This document shows positions 8,774-16,167 of a stretch of 64,000 nucleotides of DNA, piece after piece (positions within the stretch are counted from its first letter, which is position 1; the number at the start of each line of letters is the position of its first letter). Both the position numbers and the translations under genes were made by a program. The stretch spans positions 1-64,000 of the forward strand of contig NZ_QAOO01000012.1 in NCBI RefSeq assembly GCF_003051105.1. The letters run 5' to 3'. The stretch comes from Nitrosomonas nitrosa. GTDB taxonomy: Bacteria > Pseudomonadota > Gammaproteobacteria > Burkholderiales > Nitrosomonadaceae. Below the pieces are notes generated by a model. The model saw only the letters and a list, made by a program, of their open reading frames with translations, had not been told where the DNA came from and made no database searches.

Positions 8774-10627
8774 ATGGCTGATCAAGAGGATAGTAAAGGG
8801 GTTAAGCATTGTCTTGATAGACAATCTCCAGATTTACACACGCAGCAGCGCTTGTTGAAATTTATTAATGAAGCGCGCGTCGTCAACGATCTTACAGTAC
8901 TTCCTCATGACGTACCCGTGGTGGATGAGGAACTAGCTCACCTGGGGGATATTCCGCACCATATCGACCCGAAACGGACGCTCGATTTGGCTGATGCGTG
9001 CAAGTTGTTCGAGGCGCGTATCGATCACAACCTCCTGCATGGCTTTACAAATTTTAAGGATCTGGTGGCAATACTGGATCGTCGCATCCTTGACATTCTG
9101 ATTCGTTTGTTCGGCTCTTACCGGTACGGGCGCTGGGATTACCTATACCCCATGACAGCTGGTGGCATGGCATTGTCGATTGAACATGCCGCTTTGTTGC
9201 GTACTGGCAAGGTGTTGTTCATAGAAAGTGGCACTGACACCATTTTGTGGGATCCGACTGACGAAGTGACGCCTCAATTCAGTGTCATAGATGGCGCAAC
9301 TACCGGTTTGACTGCCAATCTATTTTGCTCTGGCCATGTCTTTCTTTCCAACGGCGAACTGCTCGTGGTGGGTGGTGGGGGCGGTGGACCTGGCGCTGCG
9401 AGTTCGATTCAAGGCTGGCGCTATGATCCTATCAGCCAGCAATGGACGCAGACAGGCGATATGACTACGAAACGCTGGTATCCCACTGCATTGATGCTGG
9501 GAGATGAACAGGGACCGACAGGCTTTAGCAACCGCGTGTTGGTTGCAGGCGGAACCGGTGGGACAGGGGGCATGGAGGTCTACTCCGAATCGACAAATTC
9601 ATTCGTGCCAATAACCGTAAATGGCCCGATTACCAAGCACTTCAACCAGACTTATCCAGGCTTGCACTTGTTGCCGGGCGGCGAAGTTTTTTATGCGCCT
9701 ACGGGATTTGCCAATTGCAGTACTGGGAGTGTGGGCGGCTATACAGATGGCCCATCTGCTTGGTTTACATTTGATGCTCAGCAAGGTTCGAACAGCGGTC
9801 ATTGGACTGAAGTATCCAGCGCGCAGATCGATCGTGCTAAAGGGATGTCGGTGTTGCTATTGCAATCCACCTACCCCTTCGTGCGCGTTACTGCAATAGG
9901 AGGCGGCCCGGCTGGCACCAATAGTACGGCGCAAACGATCAATCTTTCCACTCTTTCCCCAAGTTGGGGACCAACCACCACTATTCCTGATGGTCGCCCC
10001 AGAATTAACGTGAATGCGGTGTTGCTGCCCAACTCCACGATATTGGTTTGCGGAGGCTTGCAGAGCAGCCCCTACCCGACATGGATTTATGATCCGAACG
10101 CTGCGGTGAGCGCATGGCGCGAAATGGATGAGAATCATCGCCCGCGGCACTATCATGCATGTGCCCTGCTGCTGCCTAGTGGAAAGGTAATGATGGCTGG
10201 CGGTGCGTCATCCGGGGGGTGCAGTCTCAGCGTTGAAAATTCCATTGAGGTTTTCAGCCCACCTTATCTATTCAATCCTGATGGTACTTTGGCGACCCGC
10301 CCCATTATTGATTCAGTGAATGGAGAGGTACCGACTTCTAGCCATTTTGTCCAGTTCCATCACGGCGATACGTTCACAGTGGAGTCTCCTCAAGCTACGA
10401 GTATCGCCAAAGTGGTTTTGATCCGCCCAATGGCTGTGACACACCAAACGGATAGTGAGCAGCGTGTCATTCAAATGCCTTTTTATACAAGTGGGGCGGC
10501 TCAGTTAACGGTCAGTGCGCCTGACGGCGGTCCGGCGCATGCAATGGCACCGCGCGGTTACTATATGTTGTTCTTGCTCAATACTAGCGGTGTGCCGTCA
10601 GAAGGGAAATTCGTTCATTTGCATTGA
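8774..10627 (+). CDS. Copper radical oxidase, galactose/glyoxal oxidase-like (kelch + DUF1929)
   Basis: A 617-residue protein with a kelch-type beta-propeller followed by a C-terminal galactose-oxidase-like Ig domain (DUF1929). All copper-radical positions can be matched to galactose oxidase: C185 (NLFCSGHVF, the thioether cysteine), Y236 (KRWYPTAL, the radical tyrosine), Y460-H461 (RPRHYHACAL) and H557 (MAVTHQTD). It should therefore be a real copper radical oxidase that oxidises an alcohol or aldehyde and makes hydrogen peroxide. Residues 1-125 are a helical extension with no counterpart I recognise. There is no signal peptide, which is odd for a family normally secreted. ATG 8774 has a good GAGGAG site. 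A multicopper oxidase gene follows 241 bases downstream. Confidence 0.85.
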   Translation: MADQEDSKGVKHCLDRQSPDLHTQQRLLKFINEARVVNDLTVLPHDVPVVDEELAHLGDIPHHIDPKRTLDLADACKLFEARIDHNLLHGFTNFKDLVAILDRRILDILIRLFGSYRYGRWDYLYPMTAGGMALSIEHAALLRTGKVLFIESGTDTILWDPTDEVTPQFSVIDGATTGLTANLFCSGHVFLSNGELLVVGGGGGGPGAASSIQGWRYDPISQQWTQTGDMTTKRWYPTALMLGDEQGPTGFSNRVLVAGGTGGTGGMEVYSESTNSFVPITVNGPITKHFNQTYPGLHLLPGGEVFYAPTGFANCSTGSVGGYTDGPSAWFTFDAQQGSNSGHWTEVSSAQIDRAKGMSVLLLQSTYPFVRVTAIGGGPAGTNSTAQTINLSTLSPSWGPTTTIPDGRPRINVNAVLLPNSTILVCGGLQSSPYPTWIYDPNAAVSAWREMDENHRPRHYHACALLLPSGKVMMAGGASSGGCSLSVENSIEVFSPPYLFNPDGTLATRPIIDSVNGEVPTSSHFVQFHHGDTFTVESPQATSIAKVVLIRPMAVTHQTDSEQRVIQMPFYTSGAAQLTVSAPDGGPAHAMAPRGYYMLFLLNTSGVPSEGKFVHLH

Positions 10628-10868
10628 AAATGAAAATGTCATGATCTCCATCGAGCTTATTTAAGAAGGGGAAATATTGGCGCTTACGTAACGGCATCCT
10701 CGAATGGATGAACACATGCAAGGAGAAAATAGTGCTGCGGTATGAGCAATGAATGGTCAGCGTTATTGTACATCGAGCAGTTCAGACCAAGAGACATCAC
10801 TCATTGGTTTGATTTTGCAAGGTAAAGTATCGCTGTTATAAGATCAACTGCAATCGGAGAACGCCACT

Positions 10869-13800
10869 ATGACAACAGGAATCGGGCCCTATGTGACCCC
10901 AGATGCTGCTGATATCGATACCGATCCATCACCTAATGTATTAGAAATTACCCTCACGATTTCACAGCAAACTGTCGATATTGGCGGTGGGGTGATGGCG
11001 AACGCGGAAACGATCAATGGCACCATTCCCGGGCCAACGCTGAGGTTGAACGTTGGCGATACCGTGATTGTTCGCGTGGTTAACGATCTTCCCCATCCCA
11101 GCGGCATCCATTGGCATGGTATCGAGTTGCATAATAGTGCCGACGGCACACCTGTCACACAAAATGGAATTCCGGTCGGACCCTTCGTGCAGCCTTCGCC
11201 ATTATCGCCGACCGGTGGTACTTACCTGTATAAATTCAAAGTACCTCGTCCAGGTATCTATTGGTACCACCCCCACCATCATCACTCAACCAATAGAGTA
11301 TTCCGGGGTACTTACGGTATGATCATCGTCACCGACCCGAATGAAGCAATGTTGGTTGGGGCGGGTGTGCTGCCTGGTGCTACGGATACCGTTCAGCTGG
11401 TATTGAGTGATACTACCGTATGCAAGGCACCCGGTACCAACGATACGGTGACTTACGATCCTTCCCTTCCTTGGGTAGGTGGTGGACCATTTCCAGGTCA
11501 GCCGGGGCCGACACCAGCAGATTTATGCGAAATTTCTCCAATGAATGAGGATGGCAGTCCAGCAGCAGGGCCTTTTGCCGCCGGAGATATACCCAATATA
11601 CAACGTATGGGTGGCGGCAGAACCAATGAGGGCCAGACCGTGCTCACGAATGGGATGAATGTCGGTGGACGGACTGGAACACCGACGGCCCCCGGTCTCT
11701 TGAACGCTGATGCCATAACATACGATATCCAATCAGGGCAAGGATTGCGACTGCAGCTCGTCAATGCGGCTACTATCCGTTATTTTCGTCTTATCCTGAC
11801 GACGAATGACGGAGTGCAAGTGCCCTTGGTTCGTGTTGGTGGTGAGGGTGGATTGCTCGATCATGCCGTCGTTGAGGGTGGCGTGATCGGCGGCTTTGAT
11901 ACTAAATACACAACCGGTGAAATATTACTGCCAGCAGCGAGCCGGGCCGATGTGGTCGCAGCCATTCCAGCGGGGACTACCGGCGTATTAACGCTGTGGA
12001 CACAGGATTTTGCGCGAACCGGAGCAGGATTTGCCAATCTGCCGACTGTGCCCGTTATGCACTTGAATGTGACTGGTCCGGTGGCAGGGCCTGCTTATGT
12101 GATTAGTGATGGCACGCCTCTGTTATCCACGATTCCTGGCGCATCCCCCATTCCATTGGGAGCGCCGGACGCTGTGCTGCTCGATCCGTCTGGCTTTGCT
12201 CCACCGAAGCCTGGCTTATCCGATCAGGACATAGTGTTGACCAATGTGGGAGGCATGCTGGGGATCAATGGAATTCCCGGAGACCATGAAGACCCGGAAC
12301 CTTATACCTCAAGACCCCACTTTGCTTCTGCACGTTACGCCAAGCTGGGGGATACACTCGAATTGACTGTGACCAATAATACGGGTGCGCACCATCCCTT
12401 TCATCTGCATGGTTTCTCAATTCAACCGATTTCGTATACGCGTCCGGGTTTTCCAACATTGGCCTGGCCTTATACAGAATTCAGAGACAATGTGGATGTG
12501 CCGAGTAATTACACGCTTACCTTCAGAGTAAGGATGGATGATCGCGAACTGGCCGATGGGATTACATTGGGCGGCGGATTGGGTCGCTGGTTATTCCACT
12601 GCCATATTTTCTTCCACGCGCATCAAGGGATGATCAGTGAGTTAGTAACCACGGACGCCGATGGCACTGGAAGCGAAAAACCCAACGTCGATGTAGGGGG
12701 TTCTTGGGCATTCGCGCCTCTTGGCGGAATCGCCACCCGTAAGGGCAAGCATAGTCATCCCGATGGCGACCCTATAGCCCTTTCTGCGAGTATCGGTACA
12801 GTCACCGATACAGGCGGTGGAAATTGGTCATGGGAGTTGGACACCTCCATTGGTCCTGTACCTGCTTCGACCCAATATGTTTATATTACAGGAACAGATC
12901 CTTCCGGGCGGCAGGATCAAGCTGTTTTTCGTTTGAAAATCGGCGCGCCGGATGATGGCTCAGACAACGGCGATCCTCATATTCATACCGTGGAAGGTAT
13001 TCGCTACGATTTTCAAGCGGTAGGTGAATTCATTCTATTGCGCGATCGTGAAGATGGAATAGAGATCCAAGCTCGCCAGACGCCTGTACTTTCAGCAAAT
13101 CCGATTATCGATCCCTACAGTGGACTGAGAGCATGCGTCAGTGTGAACACAGCCATTGCCGCCCGGGTAGGATTGCATCGGATTGCCTACCAACCCGGAC
13201 AGGAAAGGGGGCAGCTTCAATTTTATATCGATGGAAAACCTGCCCGGCTGACAAGAGAGGGCATCGATCTTGATGGTAACCATGTAAGCGGTTTTGATGC
13301 GGACGGCGCTACCGCTTTACGCGTTGATTATGCGAACAGCACGGTACTCATGGTTACGCCACGCTTTTGGAATAGCCATAATATTTGGTATATGAATGTG
13401 AGTATTTCGCATACACAGGCCGACGAAGGCATTATGGGTCGCATTCCAAAATCCAGTTGGCTGCCGAATCTACCCAGCGGCCAGAGTATGGGACCTAGGC
13501 CGAGAAGCCTGCACGATCGTTACGTTGCGCTTTACCAGACATTTGCCAATGCCTGGCGAGTTAACGACGCGAATAGTTTGTTTGTCTATACGCCGGGTAT
13601 GTCAACCGAAACCTTTACAGATAGGGACTGGCCTGCCGAAGAGCCTCCCTGTCAGTTAAAATCGGGATTCGAAATCCCAGGTGCGCCTGTTCCAGTAGGC
13701 GTTGATATCGAACAAGCTGAACAAATTTGCCAAGCTGTGACCGAGGGTGATCTTCACCAGGACTGTGTTTTCGATGTGGCGACACTTGGCGACGAGGAGT

Positions 13801-14243
13801 TTGCCAAGGGTTATTTGTTTGCCCAGGAACTCAGGCTGCGCAGTACTTCCGTGCAAGTTGCGGTCGGTAAAACATGTACCGGACACGCTGATTCTCCCGG
13901 CATTACCGCAACGGTACTGCCGATGAAAAGTCACGGCCCCACTCCCACAGGAAGCATCACGTTTATGGCCGATGGCAATGCAGTTGGATCACCCCTCAGA
14001 CTGGACGAACGGGGGCGAGCATGCCTGCCTTTTAATACTCTCAGCCCGGGCACCTATAAATTTCAGGCGATATATCAAAGTGATGGAGACCCGCATCGTT
14101 ACCATTCCAGCGCGAGCCCAATTCTCACTCACACTGTGGAGAAAGGAATGGATGACCATGGCAAGCGGCGTTTCAAACTTTGGTGGGTGATCGGGATCAT
14201 TTTATTGCTGCTGCTGTTGGTAGTGGCGGTTATTTCAAGATAA
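10869..14243 (+). CDS. Multicopper oxidase fused to vWD and Ig-like domains, C-terminal membrane anchor
   Basis: An 1124-residue protein. Residues 1-600 are a three-domain multicopper oxidase with all four copper motifs: HWHG at 81-84, YHPHHH at 133-138, HPFHLHG at 509-515 and HCH-xxx-H-xxxx-M at 577-588, which supplies the T1 Cys578, His583 and Met588. Residues about 699-870 match a von Willebrand factor type D domain (GDPHIHTVEGIRYDF). Residues about 990-1090 form a bacterial Ig-like (Big_3 type) domain, and 1105-1122 is one hydrophobic helix ending two residues from the C-terminus. No N-terminal signal peptide is visible, so topology is unclear. ATG 10869 follows GGAG. It probably works with the preceding copper radical oxidase; the substrate is unknown. 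Confidence 0.85.
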   Translation: MTTGIGPYVTPDAADIDTDPSPNVLEITLTISQQTVDIGGGVMANAETINGTIPGPTLRLNVGDTVIVRVVNDLPHPSGIHWHGIELHNSADGTPVTQNGIPVGPFVQPSPLSPTGGTYLYKFKVPRPGIYWYHPHHHHSTNRVFRGTYGMIIVTDPNEAMLVGAGVLPGATDTVQLVLSDTTVCKAPGTNDTVTYDPSLPWVGGGPFPGQPGPTPADLCEISPMNEDGSPAAGPFAAGDIPNIQRMGGGRTNEGQTVLTNGMNVGGRTGTPTAPGLLNADAITYDIQSGQGLRLQLVNAATIRYFRLILTTNDGVQVPLVRVGGEGGLLDHAVVEGGVIGGFDTKYTTGEILLPAASRADVVAAIPAGTTGVLTLWTQDFARTGAGFANLPTVPVMHLNVTGPVAGPAYVISDGTPLLSTIPGASPIPLGAPDAVLLDPSGFAPPKPGLSDQDIVLTNVGGMLGINGIPGDHEDPEPYTSRPHFASARYAKLGDTLELTVTNNTGAHHPFHLHGFSIQPISYTRPGFPTLAWPYTEFRDNVDVPSNYTLTFRVRMDDRELADGITLGGGLGRWLFHCHIFFHAHQGMISELVTTDADGTGSEKPNVDVGGSWAFAPLGGIATRKGKHSHPDGDPIALSASIGTVTDTGGGNWSWELDTSIGPVPASTQYVYITGTDPSGRQDQAVFRLKIGAPDDGSDNGDPHIHTVEGIRYDFQAVGEFILLRDREDGIEIQARQTPVLSANPIIDPYSGLRACVSVNTAIAARVGLHRIAYQPGQERGQLQFYIDGKPARLTREGIDLDGNHVSGFDADGATALRVDYANSTVLMVTPRFWNSHNIWYMNVSISHTQADEGIMGRIPKSSWLPNLPSGQSMGPRPRSLHDRYVALYQTFANAWRVNDANSLFVYTPGMSTETFTDRDWPAEEPPCQLKSGFEIPGAPVPVGVDIEQAEQICQAVTEGDLHQDCVFDVATLGDEEFAKGYLFAQELRLRSTSVQVAVGKTCTGHADSPGITATVLPMKSHGPTPTGSITFMADGNAVGSPLRLDERGRACLPFNTLSPGTYKFQAIYQSDGDPHRYHSSASPILTHTVEKGMDDHGKRRFKLWWVIGIILLLLLLVVAVISR

Positions 14244-14540
14244 GAATGATCGTGACGTCATGTAGTCAATAATGGACCGTTTGCTGATGCAAGGTAAATT
14301 TGTTCTCCTCTTGAGTTAATCAAAACGACATCATCGGTGATTTTTCCGGTACTTTTGTAAAGGGTCTCTCGCACGATCAGGAATACTTGCCCAACATGTG
14401 GGAAATCGAGGTGTTCATTCAGCTTTGTTCACTGGGCGAACGCATAATCGCTCAAGATTGATTTTCATGAGCGCTGTTTACACTGGAAGCGCTCTTTTGT
14501 CCAGATCTTTAAATAACTTTCTGAATTTGATTATGATTGA
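14244..14540. other. Intergenic stretch with a possible coding relic
   Basis: No intact gene. The plus-strand frame 14315-14461 is open for 48 codons, bounded by stops, and reads like protein (GDFSGTFVKGLSHDQEYL, then a tail ending ERIIAQD), but it lacks a plausible start and I cannot name a family. It may be the end of a deleted gene. No clear terminator for the multicopper oxidase gene was found. Confidence 0.3.
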
Positions 14541-15227
14541 TTAGTGAACAAATTTATCCTGGAAAATACCAGCAAGACCTATACAAACTAGCAAAACTGT
14601 GGATGGAGTTGGAACTGGAACAGCTGTTATTGAAGATTCGGCATCTCCGGTGCAAACAGCCCATGCAAAATAACGGCACCCTTTACCATTTGCATTCAGA
14701 AAGCCGGAGTTGGTATCGAGATACCATGCGTGTGTTAAGGTTTCAGTACTTGTCCCGTAACGGCCTAATTTTATATTCGAGAATAATGCAAGCGAAGCAG
14801 GGTCGCCGTCTAAAATTGAGTTGCTATGGTGAACGCCTAATGATACATAAAGTAAATAGGAAAGTTCACTGTCATCACAATAACCAAAGCATGGGGCGCT
14901 GCCATCCGGATTGAGTGCTGATGGCAACCGCCAATCAGTAAACCCGCCAACATTCAGACTTTCTGTCCATGCTGTAGCGTTTGTCCAAGTCATTTGTCCA
15001 TCACTTGTAGGAAGATCATAAGGATCATTGTCGTAAATTGTTCCTCTTCCCGCGTTCGCATCTGCCAGCCAGGTCAAATTGGAATCAGTGTCATAAACAG
15101 CGAGCCCATTAAGGCGTGATAGCAATGTGGCGTTTGCGGATAGCGATATAGAGCTGAACAATATTAAAAAAAGCACGTAATTAAATGCTGAAACAAATGA
15201 CTTGTTCGTTGCCGGTCCTTTTTGCAT
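14541..15227 (-). CDS. Secreted DUF1566 protein with PEP-CTERM-like sorting tail
   Basis: A 228-residue exported protein from ATG 15227. It has a signal peptide (FNYVLFLILFSSISLSANA), then a DUF1566 domain (LTWLADANAGRG, TDWRLPSALNPDG, AWYLDTNSGFL) and a C-terminal VPTPSTVLLVCIGLAGIF segment resembling a PEP-CTERM signal, with Thr instead of Glu in the VPEP motif and few basic residues at the end. Such proteins are normally cut by an exosortase and linked to the surface or exopolysaccharide; the variant motif may be weak. The start codon overlaps the TAA of a degraded PEP-CTERM gene (TAATG), which suggests the two were once translationally coupled. An in-frame extension to 15338 belongs to that relic. 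Confidence 0.7.
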   Translation of the reverse strand: MQKGPATNKSFVSAFNYVLFLILFSSISLSANATLLSRLNGLAVYDTDSNLTWLADANAGRGTIYDNDPYDLPTSDGQMTWTNATAWTESLNVGGFTDWRLPSALNPDGSAPCFGYCDDSELSYLLYVSLGVHHSNSILDGDPASLALFSNIKLGRYGTSTETLTHAWYLDTNSGFLNANGKGCRYFAWAVCTGDAESSITAVPVPTPSTVLLVCIGLAGIFQDKFVH

Positions 15228-15542
15228 TATTGAGCAGTTTTTCGGCGATAGATTCCCATGCCTAATAGGCCGATTGCCAGCAAACCTATGAGGGGTGGTT
15301 CTGGAACCGAGTTGATTGGGTTCGTTATTAGTGGTCATTGCTCGTACTAGAAAGCTTCCTGCATTCGGATTGCCAATATTTTCATCGTTAAAAGTGGCAG
15401 CATGTGTTTAAGCCCTCCCTAGAATGATGGTTGAAGAAGAAATGCTTTGATCGGAAAGATTGATTCTGGCCCCCATATGACTACCGAATGAGTTAACATC
15501 AGAGAAAGACGATACAGCAAGGATGGAAAGATGCGATTGACC
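15227..15542 (-). pseudogene. PEP-CTERM protein gene, 3' remnant
   Basis: Read on the minus strand, the segment 15542 to about 15320 is open apart from one TAA at 15408-15410. It then shifts frame into a textbook PEP-CTERM tail (VPEPPLIGLLAIGLLGMG followed by IYRRKTAQ) that stops at 15227-15229. At least two lesions, an in-frame stop and a frameshift near 15320, plus loss of the 5' part, make this a dead gene. Its stop overlaps the start of the DUF1566 gene. The far boundary is uncertain because the opposite strand carries a MazE remnant from 15497. Confidence 0.6.
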
Positions 15543-15628
15543 AAACTATAGCTTCTCACGGCCGTGAGACTTTAGATAAGGAGTGGCTTGATTTTCCATT
15601 AGAATCAGATAAAGAACTGGACTGGTGA
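15497..15628 (+). pseudogene. MazE-type antitoxin, C-terminal remnant
   Basis: A 43-codon open stretch that begins right after an in-frame TAA and has no start. The peptide (GWKDAIDQTIASHGRETL, then KEWLDFPLESDKELDW) has the Trp-rich acidic end typical of AbrB/MazE antitoxins, the part that wraps around MazF. The AbrB DNA-binding half is missing. It stops at 15626-15628, one base before the GTG of the toxin remnant, the usual antitoxin-toxin spacing. Confidence 0.6.
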
Positions 15629-15629
15629 G

Positions 15630-16007
15630 GTGGAGGTAGAGCGGTTTGAAGTATGGCTGGTGGAACTTAATCCAACTAAAGGGAAAGAGATCAACAAAAC
15701 TCGGCCGTGCATAGTGATATATCTCCCAATGAACTGTCTGCCTTGTCAACAGTTTTAATGGCGCCTTTGGCGACAAAGGGTTTTGAACTTCCATGTCGTG
15801 TAAAGTGTCAGTTCAAGGGCAAAAAAAGGGCTTATAGTGCTCGATCAAATAAGGGTGGTTGATAAATCACGGTTGAGAAAAAATCTCGGGATGATAAGTG
15901 GTAAAACGCAATTTGATCTTTGCGCGTGCCTGCAGGAATTATTTGCGTGCAGGCTCTTACAATGTTGCGCCAAAAAGAAGTCAAATGGCTTCTGCATATT
16001 AATTTAA
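15630..16007 (+). pseudogene. MazF/PemK-type endoribonuclease toxin, frameshifted
   Basis: Starting at GTG 15630 the frame reads VERFEVWLVELNPTKGKEI, then NKTRPCIVI, the N-terminal signature of MazF/PemK toxins. At 15717-15722 an extra AT (ATATAT) shifts the frame; the next frame continues with SPNELSALSTVLMAPLATKG and FELPCRVKCQFKGKK. At 15821-15827 a run of seven A shifts it again to GLIVLDQIRVVDKSRLRKN and LQELFA. With both slips corrected the whole MazF fold is recovered, apart from a short extra tail to TAA 16005-16007. The net change is +3, but the unshifted middle contains a stop, so no full toxin can be made without recoding. The two slips look like recent decay. Confidence 0.75.
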
Positions 16008-16167
16008 CAGCAAGCATAGGACGCAATCCATATTGCGCCGAATTAAAAATACGGGTGCAATGCACTTCGCATATTGGCACCCTACATCTGCAAATCATTA
16101 GCAGCAAATGGATAGCCGGACAAACGCCATTGCTTTGAGTTGATTGCTACTCATTTGGGTTTTGTTA

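Noticed and set aside
15546-15794. 82-codon minus-strand frame
   Set aside because: It runs opposite the MazF remnant, whose residues are clearly recognisable on the plus strand.
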